The notes beneath the pieces are model-generated. The model saw nothing but the letters and a program-made list of their open reading frames with translations. It was not told where the DNA came from and did no database searches. 12,468 nt of DNA from Candidatus Aminicenantes bacterium UBA4085 (GTDB lineage Bacteria > Acidobacteriota > Aminicenantia > Aminicenantales > UBA4085): contig DFYJ01000021.1 in NCBI GenBank assembly GCA_002383325.1, positions 12,530 to 24,997 on the forward strand, in the 5' to 3' direction. The translations under genes and the position numbers were made by a program. How positions within the stretch are numbered: the first letter of the stretch is position 1; each line of letters opens with the position of its first letter. Below are positions 3,923 through 11,276 of the stretch, piece by piece.

Positions 3923-5146
3923 ATGCTGAAGAGGACAATCGCCCTGTACCGCGAGGCCTACGCCGGCCTGCCCGGCGGAGCTTGGCTGCTGGCCGCGGCC
4001 GAGTTCATCAACCGCTGCGGCTTCATGGTGCTGGTCTTCCTCAACATCTACCTGACCCAGCATCTCCATTTCAGCCTTCCCCGGGCCGGCGTCGTCCTGG
4101 CCGCCTTCGGGCTGGGTTCGATCGGCGGCGGCTACCTGGGCGGGGCGCTGATCGATAAGCTGGGCATCCGCCCGATCATGCTGGCCAGTCTGGTCCTTTC
4201 AGGCATCGCCCTGATCGCCGCCGGGTACGTGACGGATTATCTTGCTCTGACCGCCCTGATCTTTTTTTACGGCCTGGTCTCGGCCGCCCTCTTCCCGGCC
4301 AACGACACGGCCATGTCCCGCTTCTGCTTCGGCGAGATGCGGTCCAAGGGCTTCGCCTTGCGCCGCCTGGCCGCCAACTTGGGCATCACCTTCGGCCCCG
4401 TCATCGGCGGCTTCCTGATCTCCATCGATTACCGCCTGCTGTTCTGGGTCGACGGACTGACGACCCTGGCCTCGGCCGTTGTGGTGGCCCTCTTCATCAA
4501 GCACCTGCCGGCCTCGCCCGGAGCCGCTCCGGGTCAGGCGCCTCCCGTCGCCCGCTCGCCCTGGCGCGACGGCCCGTTCATGGCCTTCATGGGCCTGATG
4601 CTGGTCATGGTGGTGGTCTTCTCCCAGCTCTTCTCGACTTTCAACCTCTACCTGAACTCCGTCTACGGCCTGCCGGAGAAGCTGATCGGCCCTCTCTGGG
4701 CCGTCAACACGATCCTGATCGTGACCATCGAGATGGTCCTCATCCACGCCCTGCGCCGACGCTCGGAGATGAAGATCGTCGCTCTGGGCACGGTCTTCAT
4801 CGCCCTCGGCTTCGGACTGCTGCCCTTCGGCCGCGGGTTCCTCTACGCCGCGGCGACCGTCGTCATCTGGACCATGGGCGAGATCCTGACCATGCCGCTC
4901 TCGGCCACGGTGGTCGCCCATCGGGCCGGCTCCTCCACCGGGCGCTATATGGGCGTGCTGAGCCTGATCTTCTCCCTGGCGAACTTCATCGCGCCGCTGC
5001 TAGGCAACTGGCTCTACGCCAAGATCGGGGGCGACGCCCTGTGGCCGGTCATGGGCGGTGCGGCGCTTCTGGTCGCTTGGGGGATCTGGTCCATGCGCCG
5101 TATCCTGGCCGTGCCCAAGCCGGCGCTTCCCGCCGACGCATCCTAA
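3923..5146 (+). CDS. Major facilitator superfamily (MFS) transporter
   Basis: The 407-residue protein is strongly hydrophobic with about 12 predicted membrane segments, split by a polar loop (SPGAAPGQAPPVARSPW, roughly residues 195-212) into two six-helix halves. Between helices 2 and 3 is the MFS motif A-like sequence GGYLGGALIDKLGIRP, and helix 5 has NLGITFGPVIGGFL, like the motif C of drug/proton antiporters (DHA1 type). It therefore most likely exports a drug or small metabolite across the inner membrane, driven by protons; the substrate is unknown. The start at 3923 leaves no leader or clear ribosome site. The next internal ATG (4025, in CGFMVLVF) would remove helix 1, so 3923 is preferred. 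The stop codon overlaps the stop of the convergent RDD gene (shared CTAA). Codon use is high-GC like the core genes downstream. Confidence 0.85.
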   Translation: MLKRTIALYREAYAGLPGGAWLLAAAEFINRCGFMVLVFLNIYLTQHLHFSLPRAGVVLAAFGLGSIGGGYLGGALIDKLGIRPIMLASLVLSGIALIAAGYVTDYLALTALIFFYGLVSAALFPANDTAMSRFCFGEMRSKGFALRRLAANLGITFGPVIGGFLISIDYRLLFWVDGLTTLASAVVVALFIKHLPASPGAAPGQAPPVARSPWRDGPFMAFMGLMLVMVVVFSQLFSTFNLYLNSVYGLPEKLIGPLWAVNTILIVTIEMVLIHALRRRSEMKIVALGTVFIALGFGLLPFGRGFLYAAATVVIWTMGEILTMPLSATVVAHRAGSSTGRYMGVLSLIFSLANFIAPLLGNWLYAKIGGDALWPVMGGAALLVAWGIWSMRRILAVPKPALPADAS

Positions 5147-5664
5147 GTCCGGACATCTCCGCCCGGCTTCATCCCGGCCCGAAACCAGCCCCGCAGAACA
5201 ACAGTCCCGGCCAGGAGATCGGCCAAGGACTGCCGGGTCGGTCCGAGAAGCGGCGCCACGCCCATCAGCGCGATCGCGAAGAGGGCCGCGATCCCCCGGA
5301 TCGGCCGCTCCACCGCGAAAGCCCCCAGGCCCGAGACGATCAGGAGAGGAACGATGTTCCCCAGACAGCGGATCAACCGCCTCCCCAAGCCGGCCTTTCC
5401 GCCGTCCTGGCGCGCCACTTTCAATCCCAGCAGCCACTTGGCGGGCGAGCGGCCGCTGAGGAGCTCGATCAGATGATAGGGGATCAGAGTCATCCAAAAG
5501 ATGAGGAGGAAGACGCCCATGGCGGCGGCATTCGTCTCGATGGACGACATGTTCGGCAGGAGGCCGACTTCGTATCGCCCCAGAATGAGCCCCAGGATGA
5601 CGACGAAGGCCAGATCCAGGACCCAGGCCGCGATTCTGTGAACAAGTCCGGCGTGCTTGGACAT
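5143..5664 (-). CDS. RDD-family integral membrane protein
   Basis: The 173-residue protein has the RDD layout. An N-terminal helix contains the conserved Arg10 and Asp17 (HRIAAWVLDLAFV), a second hydrophobic segment runs at about 48-72 (VFLLIFWMTLIPYHLIELL), and SPAKWLLGLKV with a basic stretch leads into a C-terminal hydrophobic region (IVPLLIVSGLG and IAALFAIALMGVAPLL). The last part, RQSLADLLAGTVVL, matches the usual RDD ending. The role of this family is poorly defined; some members are implicated in Na+/H+ exchange. The start at 5664 (MSKHAG) is chosen over 5694 because AAGGAG lies 5 bases upstream. It is the last gene of the minus-strand purM cluster, 90 bases after the M23 gene, and meets the MFS gene tail-to-tail with a 3-base overlap. 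Confidence 0.83.
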   Translation of the reverse strand: MSKHAGLVHRIAAWVLDLAFVVILGLILGRYEVGLLPNMSSIETNAAAMGVFLLIFWMTLIPYHLIELLSGRSPAKWLLGLKVARQDGGKAGLGRRLIRCLGNIVPLLIVSGLGAFAVERPIRGIAALFAIALMGVAPLLGPTRQSLADLLAGTVVLRGWFRAGMKPGGDVRT

Positions 5665-5754
5665 GCCCTCTCCTTCGGCCAAAAGGCGACGCATTCTTCC
5701 CCGACGATAAAGCCGTCCGCATCGGGAGTCAAGCGCCGCCGGGGCTCCCGCGCC

Positions 5755-7050
5755 TCACTTCATCTTCAGCTCGACGTTGTCCCTGATCCAGTGGGCGTCC
5801 CACCACTCGACCGGATTGACGAAGACGCCCTGGACCAGCATGGCGAAGTGGAGGTGGTCGCCGCCGGCCATGCCGGTCGAGCCGGTCAGGCCGAGCGTCT
5901 CGCCCCTGGCCACGTCCCGGCCGACCTCGACGTCGATCCGGCTGAGGTGGGCGTAGAGGCTGGCCAGGCCGAGTCCGTGATCCAGGATGACGGTTTCGCC
6001 GTAGATGCCCAGCGAGCCGGCGAAGAGGACCCGCCCCGCGTTGGCCGCCGGGATCTTGCTCTGGGCCAGCGAGGCCAGGTCAACGCCGAGGTGGATCTGC
6101 TTGTCGATCTCGGCGCCCTGGTAAAGATAGGAGCGCTCGTCGCCGTAGGCCGCCATGGGCTTGGAATTGGGCAGACGCAGGAACGGCCCCGACCAGAGGG
6201 CTTGAGGCGCGGACTCGCGGCAGGCGACCTGGATCGTCTCGGAGTCCTTGCGGCGCTGGTCGCGGTTGACGGCCAGAAAGACATCCACATCACTTCCCTG
6301 CAGGCTCGCGTCGCGCTCCTTGAAGCAGGGCAGGACGTCGGCCAGGAAGCGGTCGCTGATGGCGATGGAATCCTTCTTGAAGCTTTTCGGCTTGACCACC
6401 GGCCGGAAAGCCAGGCTGGCCTTGTTGCCGACCAGGTCGGAGACCGCGGCCTGGAAGGAGACATCGGCCGGGACGCCGTGGCCCAGGGCGTAGAGCGTCA
6501 GGCCGCGATTCCCCTCCTGCGCAAAGCCGCGGAACTCCACGCCCCCGACCAGGATGCCGCTGGAGGCTGCTGTTTCGTCGGTGGTGTAGGCGAGGCAGCC
6601 AGCACCGCCCTGGTTGACGTAGTGGGGTCCGCCAAGGATGGTCAGCCGGGGCGGCTTGGTGTCGATGACCGTCTTCTTCTCGAAGACGGACGTATTGCCG
6701 CCGTTCCAAGAGCGGTCCACGGCGATGATGCGCAGGAGGATCGGGCCGTCCTTCAGGCCCTTGGGCAGAGGCCGCAGGGCGATCTTCTTCTCGGTCTCAC
6801 GGGTGCCCGGCGGGACCTGGCCGGCCCAGATCTCGGCCGTCGTGTCCCCCTGGATGCCCTCAACGCGAAGGGATTTCAGGCCCTTTCCGGAATCGCCGGC
6901 CTGGAAGGCGAGCTCGGGGCCCAGGATGTCGCCCGCGGCGGACTTGATCCAGGGATCACGGGACTCGAGCTCGACCAGCCGGAGAAAGACGCCGGCGGCG
7001 GCCAGGATGAGGAAGATGACGGCCAGCGGCTTGATCATGGATTTCTTCAT
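5755..7050 (-). CDS. Membrane-anchored M23 (LytM-type) zinc metallopeptidase
   Basis: The 431-residue protein has an N-terminal membrane anchor (about 7-27), a long extracytoplasmic beta-rich region (about 30-310) and a C-terminal M23 domain (about 312-420). The zinc and catalytic residues are all present: HLGVD (His320, Asp324), YAHLS (His368) and DHLHF (His399, His401). Active M23 enzymes cut peptide cross-links in peptidoglycan, and proteins of this build act in cell-wall remodelling or division. Because all ligands are intact, this one is probably catalytic rather than a pseudo-enzyme of the EnvC/NlpD kind. The start at 7050 has a GAGG-like site 9 bases upstream. It follows purM by 30 bases and precedes the RDD gene, so the three are probably co-transcribed. 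The region around 130-215 (KPPRLTILGG, SDLVGNKASL) resembles Ig-like folds but is not assignable. Confidence 0.87.
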   Translation of the reverse strand: MKKSMIKPLAVIFLILAAAGVFLRLVELESRDPWIKSAAGDILGPELAFQAGDSGKGLKSLRVEGIQGDTTAEIWAGQVPPGTRETEKKIALRPLPKGLKDGPILLRIIAVDRSWNGGNTSVFEKKTVIDTKPPRLTILGGPHYVNQGGAGCLAYTTDETAASSGILVGGVEFRGFAQEGNRGLTLYALGHGVPADVSFQAAVSDLVGNKASLAFRPVVKPKSFKKDSIAISDRFLADVLPCFKERDASLQGSDVDVFLAVNRDQRRKDSETIQVACRESAPQALWSGPFLRLPNSKPMAAYGDERSYLYQGAEIDKQIHLGVDLASLAQSKIPAANAGRVLFAGSLGIYGETVILDHGLGLASLYAHLSRIDVEVGRDVARGETLGLTGSTGMAGGDHLHFAMLVQGVFVNPVEWWDAHWIRDNVELKMK

Positions 7051-7080
7051 GACGTGCGACCTCGGGAGAGAGAATAGGGG

Positions 7081-8082
7081 CTAGACGATAGTCACTTCGC
7101 GGCAGCCGGGGACGATCTCGCCTATGACATGGGCCCGCTGTCCCTGCGCGGCGAAGAGCGCGCAGGCCCGCTCCGCGTCGCGGGGGGCGACGACGGCGAC
7201 CATGCCGATGCCCATGTTCAGAGTCCGGAACATCTCGCGTTCGGTGACGCCGCCCCGCTCCTGAATGGTCCGGAAGATGCGCGGGATGGGCCACGACCCG
7301 GCCTTGACCCGGACCCCCAGCCCGTCCGGGACGACCCGCGGGATGTTGTCGTAGAAGCCGCCGCCCGTGATGTGGGCCATGGCCTTGATTTTAATCTTCT
7401 TCAAGACCTGCAGGATGGCCCGGGTGTAGATGCGGGTGGGCTTGAGCAGCTCGCGGCCGACGGGGCCCCGAAGCTCCTTCTCGCTGAAGGCCCCGCGGGC
7501 CAGCGAGTAGCCGTTGCTGTGCAGGCCGCTGGAGGCCAGGCCGATGACCGCGTCGCCCTTGCGGCAGGCCCGGCCGTCGATGATCTTGGCCCGGTCGACG
7601 ATCCCGACGCAGAATCCGGCCAGATCCCACTGGCCCGGGACGTAAAGGCCGGGCAGCTCCGCCGTCTCGCCGCCGACCAGGGCGCAGTTGGCCTCGCGGC
7701 AGCCCTTAACCACACCCTTCATGACCTCGGCCAGATGGACCTTGTCCAGCCGCCCACAGGCGATGTAATCGAGGAAGAAGAGCGGCTCGGCTCCGGTGAC
7801 GATGACGTCGTCGACACTCATGGCCACCAGGTCGATGCCGACCGTGTCGAATTTGCCCAGCAGGTCGGCCAGCATGAGCTTCGTCCCGACGCCGTCGGTC
7901 GAGGAGACCAGCACCGGCTCCTTCATCCCCCGCAGGTTCGGCCGGAACAGGCCGCTGAAGCCGCCGATCCCGCCCAGCACTTCGGGTCGGGTGGTCGTCT
8001 TGACCATCGGCTTGATGCGAGCGATGAAGGCATCGGCCTCGTCGATGTTGACGCCGGCTTGGCGGTAGGTCAGGGCGGGCAT
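7081..8082 (-). CDS. purM: Phosphoribosylformylglycinamidine cyclo-ligase (AIR synthase)
   Basis: The 333-residue protein matches PurM along its length. Motifs seen are YRQAGVNIDEAD at the N-terminus, TRPEVLGGIGGFSGLF, VSSTDGVGTKLMLA (ATP/substrate loop), TGAEPLFFLDYIA, GGETAELPGLY, SSGLHSNGYSLARG, HITGGGFYDNIPRV and NMGIGMVAVV. PurM catalyses ATP-dependent ring closure of FGAM to aminoimidazole ribonucleotide, the fifth step of purine synthesis, in the cytosol. The length is normal. The start at 8082 is supported by GAGGAG 7 bases upstream. A strong promoter lies at 8116-8144. No other purine gene is adjacent; instead purM heads a cluster with a peptidoglycan peptidase and an RDD protein, which suggests chance co-transcription. 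In the usual MCVNDI motif the Asn is Asp here (MSVDDV), a variant whose effect is unknown. Confidence 0.95.
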   Translation of the reverse strand: MPALTYRQAGVNIDEADAFIARIKPMVKTTTRPEVLGGIGGFSGLFRPNLRGMKEPVLVSSTDGVGTKLMLADLLGKFDTVGIDLVAMSVDDVIVTGAEPLFFLDYIACGRLDKVHLAEVMKGVVKGCREANCALVGGETAELPGLYVPGQWDLAGFCVGIVDRAKIIDGRACRKGDAVIGLASSGLHSNGYSLARGAFSEKELRGPVGRELLKPTRIYTRAILQVLKKIKIKAMAHITGGGFYDNIPRVVPDGLGVRVKAGSWPIPRIFRTIQERGGVTEREMFRTLNMGIGMVAVVAPRDAERACALFAAQGQRAHVIGEIVPGCREVTIV

Positions 8083-8115
8083 GGGGCGCTCCTCGCGGCG
8101 GGAATACGGGTCCTT

Positions 8116-8144
8116 TTTATACCATCCGTCCGGGGGAGCGTCAA
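8116..8144 (-). promoter_or_regulatory. Predicted strong sigma-70 promoter of purM
   Basis: On the minus strand, TTGACG (8139-8144) is followed after 17 bp by TATAAA (8116-8121), preceded by TGG, an extended -10. This is the best promoter match in the window. The predicted leader is about 25-30 bases and carries the GAGGAG ribosome site. Confidence 0.65.
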
Positions 8145-8145
8145 C

Positions 8146-8174
8146 TTGAGGCGGCCCTGCCTTTCTGATATCTT
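8146..8174 (+). promoter_or_regulatory. Predicted promoter of yvcK
   Basis: TTGAGG (8146-8151), 17 bp, TATCTT (8169-8174). The match is moderate. Its -35 is one base away from the purM -35 on the other strand, so the two polymerase sites overlap. Confidence 0.45.
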
Positions 8175-8193
8175 AGCCTCGGAGAACCAATCG

Positions 8194-9159
8194 ATGAGCC
8201 GGAAAGCGACAGGATCCGCCCGCCCAAAATCGCGCCCCAAGATCGTCGTCATCGGGGGCGGCACCGGCTCCTACAACGTGCTGCTCGGGCTCAAACACTA
8301 CGACGCCGACCTGACCGCGGTCGTGTCGATGATGGACTCGGGCGGCAGCACGGGACGCCTGCGCGACGAGTTCGGCTTCCTGCCGCCCGGCGATGTCCGC
8401 CGCTGTTTGGCCGCCCTGAGCCTCGACACGGGACTTTTCCGCTCGCTCTTCGAGTATCGCTTCAACCGCGGGCAGGGACTGGACGGGCACAGCTTCGGCA
8501 ACCTCTTCCTGACCGTCCTGCGCGACATCACCGGGTCCGACGCCATGGCCATCAAGGAAGCGGGCAAGATTCTTCACATCCGGGGCAGCGTCCTGCCGGT
8601 GACGATCGCCAACTGCCAGCTCGGGGCCATCCTGGAGAACGGCCAGGTCGTGGTCGGCGAGAGCAACATCTCCGTCCCCAAGCACGACCCCAAGCTGCGC
8701 ATCCGCAAGCTCTTCCCGGTGCCGCCCGTCCGCGTCTTCAAGGAGGCCGAGCAGGCCATTCTGGCGGCGGATAAGATCATCATCGGCCCCGGAGACCTCT
8801 ACACCAGCCTGCTGTCCAACATCATCGTCGGGGGCGTCAAGTCGGCCATCCACAAGTCCAAGGCCCGCAAGGTCTACGTCTGCAACATCATGACCAAGAA
8901 GGGCGAAACCTCGGGCTACGCCGCGGCCGACCACGTGCGGGAGCTGGAGAAGTATCTGGGCCGGGGGGCCGTCACCCGGATCGTCTGCAACAACAGGATA
9001 CCGGGCACGGCGCTGCTGCGCAAATACGCCGCCCAGGGGGCCGAGTTCGTCAGCCCGGATATGAGAGACCCCCGGGTGGTCAAGGCCGACCTGCTGGGCG
9101 GCCGCGACTTGGCCCGCCACGACCCTGACAAGCTGGCCCGGGTGCTGATCGGGCTTTAA
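8194..9159 (+). CDS. yvcK: YvcK/CofD-like gluconeogenesis factor family protein
   Basis: The 321-residue protein carries the YvcK motifs: VVIGGGTGSYNVLLGLK (18-34), DSGGSTGRLRDEFG and LPPGDVRRCLAAL (48-75), DGHSFGNLFLTVL (97-109), IIIGPGDLYTSLLSN and CNIMTKKGET. In Bacillus and relatives YvcK is a cytosolic protein that binds UDP-sugars, and is needed for cell-wall homeostasis and growth on gluconeogenic carbon sources; its CofD relatives transfer lactyl-phosphate groups. The signature here is DSGGSTG where Bacillus has DDGGSSG, a change in the loop near the nucleotide site. The first ~14 residues are a basic, low-complexity lead. The start at 8194 follows GGAG (8180-8183) by about 10 bases; the open frame upstream of it is antisense to purM and not genuine. 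It is divergent from purM, and convergent with the downstream lipoprotein gene. Confidence 0.88.
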   Translation: MSRKATGSARPKSRPKIVVIGGGTGSYNVLLGLKHYDADLTAVVSMMDSGGSTGRLRDEFGFLPPGDVRRCLAALSLDTGLFRSLFEYRFNRGQGLDGHSFGNLFLTVLRDITGSDAMAIKEAGKILHIRGSVLPVTIANCQLGAILENGQVVVGESNISVPKHDPKLRIRKLFPVPPVRVFKEAEQAILAADKIIIGPGDLYTSLLSNIIVGGVKSAIHKSKARKVYVCNIMTKKGETSGYAAADHVRELEKYLGRGAVTRIVCNNRIPGTALLRKYAAQGAEFVSPDMRDPRVVKADLLGGRDLARHDPDKLARVLIGL

Positions 9160-9201
9160 ACGGCAGCGGCCCGGGATCACCCGATCGTCATGGATCTCGT
9201 C

Positions 9202-9651
9202 TCAGTCAGCTTGCCGGCTCGCCTCGTACTTCATGGCCGGCAGTTCCGCCATAGCCTTTTCTTTCGTGGCAAATTCGACGCCGAACCCTCCGCTTCTCAC
9301 GAAGTAGATCTCGCGAGCCTTGGCCATGAAGGCCTCTGGGTTTTGAGCTATGACCTCGCCGAGCGCTTGAACGAGGGTATGTGATTCCCCGATCTTGACG
9401 ACGTGCAGGCCCGGAGAAACGCGTAGGACCGTGTAGCCGCCTGGCCTCAGAGAGGCAACGACTTTGTCATCGAGGTTGACGTTCCAGGCGACAAGAGCCC
9501 CGACCATGCTCTTGAGCCGGTAGACATAGACAAGAGCTTCCTGGTCGCTGTTGAACTTTTCTTCGAAGAACGCGATCTTGCTCGTGGTCGAGCATCCCTG
9601 AAAGATCATCAAGGAAACAAAAAGGCACAACAAAAAGCAGGACTTTCTCAT
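9202..9651 (-). CDS. Small lipoprotein, DUF2846-like
   Basis: The 149-residue protein begins with a lipoprotein signal: MRKS, a hydrophobic stretch (5-16) and the lipobox IFQGC with Cys20 as the lipidation site. The mature part has ALVYVYR, a short VNLDDKVVASLRPGGYTVLRV segment and SPGLHVVKI, the pattern of DUF2846-type domains: a small beta-sandwich domain of unknown function. It is therefore predicted to be anchored in the periplasmic face of a membrane. The C-terminal region (about 90-149) has EIYFVRSGGFGVEF and a charged tail. The start at 9651 has GGGAGG about 4 bases upstream. It is a single-gene unit with its own promoter, facing away from the ECF sigma operon. The family assignment is tentative; the lipoprotein call is firm. 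Confidence 0.75.
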   Translation of the reverse strand: MRKSCFLLCLFVSLMIFQGCSTTSKIAFFEEKFNSDQEALVYVYRLKSMVGALVAWNVNLDDKVVASLRPGGYTVLRVSPGLHVVKIGESHTLVQALGEVIAQNPEAFMAKAREIYFVRSGGFGVEFATKEKAMAELPAMKYEASRQAD

Positions 9652-9739
9652 GATGCCTCCCTAGAGATGGATCCCCGAACCGCGGAAAGCTTATCAACCT
9701 CCCCAAGGTTCATGAAGAGCCGTATTCTCTTTGTGAGAA

Positions 9740-9768
9740 GATATATCTCAATATAATCGGAGTGTCAA
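9740..9768 (-). promoter_or_regulatory. Predicted sigma-70 promoter of the lipoprotein gene
   Basis: On the minus strand a perfect TTGACA (9763-9768) is followed after 17 bp by TATATC (9740-9745). The leader to ATG 9651 would be about 80 bases. It diverges from the sigma-factor promoter. Confidence 0.55.
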
Positions 9769-9784
9769 TAATGCGGAACATTCG

Positions 9785-9812
9785 TGAAACCTTTTTTTAC
9801 CAAACAGGTCTA
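9785..9812 (+). promoter_or_regulatory. ECF-type promoter candidate for the sigma factor operon
   Basis: TGAAAC (9785-9790), 16 bp with a T-run, then GGTCTA (9807-9812). This resembles the TGAAAC-N16-CGTC/CGTA promoters read by ECF sigma factors such as Bacillus SigW, including the T-rich stretch after the -35. It suggests the sigma factor transcribes its own operon. A sigma-70-like TATTAT at 9811-9816 overlaps but has no good -35. Confidence 0.45.
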
Positions 9813-9887
9813 TTATCATGAACATGGGAAAAGAAGGATCGATCGGGATAACGGAGACCTATTATCTCGGAATGACAGGATGAAGGC

Positions 9888-10445
9888 ATGACTGACGACG
9901 CGGTTATGAAGGCGGTCCGGGACGGCCGGGTCGAGCAATTGGCCGTCCTCTTCGAGCGCCACCACGTCTCCCTCTACGGCTTCTTCGTCCGCCTGACCGG
10001 CAACCGGACCGCCAGCGAAGACCTTGTCCAGGACGTCTTCATCCGCATCCTCAAGTACCGGGCCACCTACCACGGCGAGGATAAGTTCGCCGTCTGGATG
10101 TACAAGATCGCCCGCAACGCCCACATCGACCACTTGCGGAAGAAGAAGGACGCGCTCCCATTGGACGAGCAGATCGTCGAGCCGGCCCACCCCGGCGACG
10201 GGCCGGCAGAGCAGGCCGAGCGCGGCGCCGAAGCTGCCTTGGTGGCTCGCGCCCTGGACGAGCTCTCGCCCAAGAAGAAAGAAGTTCTGATGCTCAGTCG
10301 ATACCAGAATCTGAAATACCGCGAGATCGCCGATCTGCTCGGCTGCCCGGTGGGGACGGTCAAGGGACTCGTCCACCGGGCCGTGGCCGAGCTCGGCGAG
10401 ATCTACGCCCGCCTGAACCAGGAGGCCTGCGGCCATGAAATGTGA
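9888..10445 (+). CDS. ECF-family RNA polymerase sigma factor (RpoE-like)
   Basis: The 185-residue protein has region 2 at about 19-87 (LFERHHVSLYGFFVRLTGN, SEDLVQDVFIRILKY, then WMYKIARNAHIDHLRKKK) and region 4 at about 118-172 (LDELSPKKKEVLMLSRYQ, then the helix-turn-helix YREIADLLGCPVGTVKGLVHRAV at 144-166). Between them is an acidic, Pro-rich linker; there is no region 3, as expected for the ECF group. It directs polymerase to a small regulon when released from its anti-sigma factor. The usual GTVKSRLHRA of region 4 reads GTVKGLVHRA here, a change in the recognition helix that may alter -35 preference. The start at 9888 has AGGA about 7 bases upstream. The stop overlaps the anti-sigma gene by 11 bases, so the two are translationally coupled. 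Confidence 0.92.
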   Translation: MTDDAVMKAVRDGRVEQLAVLFERHHVSLYGFFVRLTGNRTASEDLVQDVFIRILKYRATYHGEDKFAVWMYKIARNAHIDHLRKKKDALPLDEQIVEPAHPGDGPAEQAERGAEAALVARALDELSPKKKEVLMLSRYQNLKYREIADLLGCPVGTVKGLVHRAVAELGEIYARLNQEACGHEM

Positions 10446-11265
10446 CGCGATCCGAGACCTCTTTCCCGACGCCCTGACCGGCGAGCTGGACGCGGCGGCT
10501 CGGGCCGAACTGGAAATCCACATCGCCGGCTGCCCGTTCTGCGCCGATGAGCTGCGCGGCCTGAGCCAGACCTGGACCCGGCTGGGCATCCTGCCGGCCG
10601 AGAGGCCCTCCCCCGCCCTGAGCGGCCGCTTCTACGCCATGCTCGAGGCCGAGCGGCGGAAGATCGAAGAGGCGGAGGGCGCGGACCAGGCGGCAGGTGA
10701 AGGGAAGCCGAAGCGCCGCCGGCTCTTCGCCGGATGGGCCTTCCCCCGCCCCGCCTTCCAACTGGCCCTGGGCGCATTGATCATGGCCGCCGGATTGGGC
10801 GCCGGACTCCTGATCGGAGCCCGCGGGACCGGCGGCGTTCGAGCCGCCAGCCTGCGGGGCCAGGTCGACGACCTGCGCCAGACCGTGGCCGTGGCCCTGC
10901 TCGACAAGCCTTCCAGCTCCGACCGCCTGCAGGGACTGAGCTACACCCGGCAGGTCAACCGGCCCGGGCGTTCTACCCTGGACGCCCTGCTCCGGACGCT
11001 CAACGAGGATCCCAGCGTCAGCGTCCGGCTGGCGGCGGCCGACGCCCTCTATCTCTTCGCCGACGGCGCGGGCGTGCGGGACGGCATCCGCGCCTCCCTG
11101 GCCAAGCAGGACTCGCCTCTGGTCCAGGTGGCCCTCATCGACCTTTTGGTCGACCTGCGCGAGAAGCGGGCTGTCGAATCCCTGCGCGGGTTGATAGGGC
11201 GGCCGACCGTCAACCCGGCTGTCCGCAAGCAGGCCGAGGACGCGATCCGGCAGCTGACCGTCTAG
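10435..11265 (+). CDS. Zinc-finger anti-sigma factor with transmembrane segment and HEAT-like extracytoplasmic domain
   Basis: The 276-residue protein starts with an anti-sigma zinc-binding domain: Cys3, then HIAGCPFC with His29, Cys33 and Cys36 (H-x3-C-x2-C). A cytoplasmic linker follows, rich in Glu and then Lys/Arg (KPKRRR at 91-96). One membrane helix lies at about 106-128 (LALGALIMAAGLGAGLLIG). The C-terminal part (about 180-276) is helical with HEAT/PBS-lyase-like repeats: DPSVSVRLAAADALYLF, DSPLVQVALIDLLVDL and NPAVRKQAEDAIRQL, each with the Pro/Val-Arg-Ala pattern. The protein should hold the sigma factor at the membrane and release it when the outer domain senses a signal; HEAT repeats usually bind protein. 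The gene begins inside the sigma gene (11-base overlap) and is followed 11 bases later by a DUF4097 gene. Mechanism of release is unknown. Confidence 0.87.
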   Translation: MKCDAIRDLFPDALTGELDAAARAELEIHIAGCPFCADELRGLSQTWTRLGILPAERPSPALSGRFYAMLEAERRKIEEAEGADQAAGEGKPKRRRLFAGWAFPRPAFQLALGALIMAAGLGAGLLIGARGTGGVRAASLRGQVDDLRQTVAVALLDKPSSSDRLQGLSYTRQVNRPGRSTLDALLRTLNEDPSVSVRLAAADALYLFADGAGVRDGIRASLAKQDSPLVQVALIDLLVDLREKRAVESLRGLIGRPTVNPAVRKQAEDAIRQLTV

Positions 11266-11276
11266 GAATGCAAGCC

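Noticed and set aside
5041..7077. Very long plus-strand open frame of about 680 codons
   Set aside because: It is antisense to the M23 peptidase and RDD genes, both of which have clear family motifs; such long antisense frames are common in GC-rich DNA.
7129..8193. Long N-terminal extension in frame with yvcK
   Set aside because: It lies antisense across purM. The YvcK fold begins soon after ATG 8194, which has a ribosome site and its own predicted promoter.
9160..9201. Possible intrinsic terminator between yvcK and the lipoprotein gene
   Set aside because: Only short partial dyads around GGATC/GATC are visible, with no stable stem and no T-run.
10734..11267. N-terminal extension in frame with the first DUF4097 gene
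   Set aside because: This stretch overlaps the anti-sigma gene in another frame and is Arg/Pro/Gly-rich shadow coding; a signal peptide starts right at 11277.
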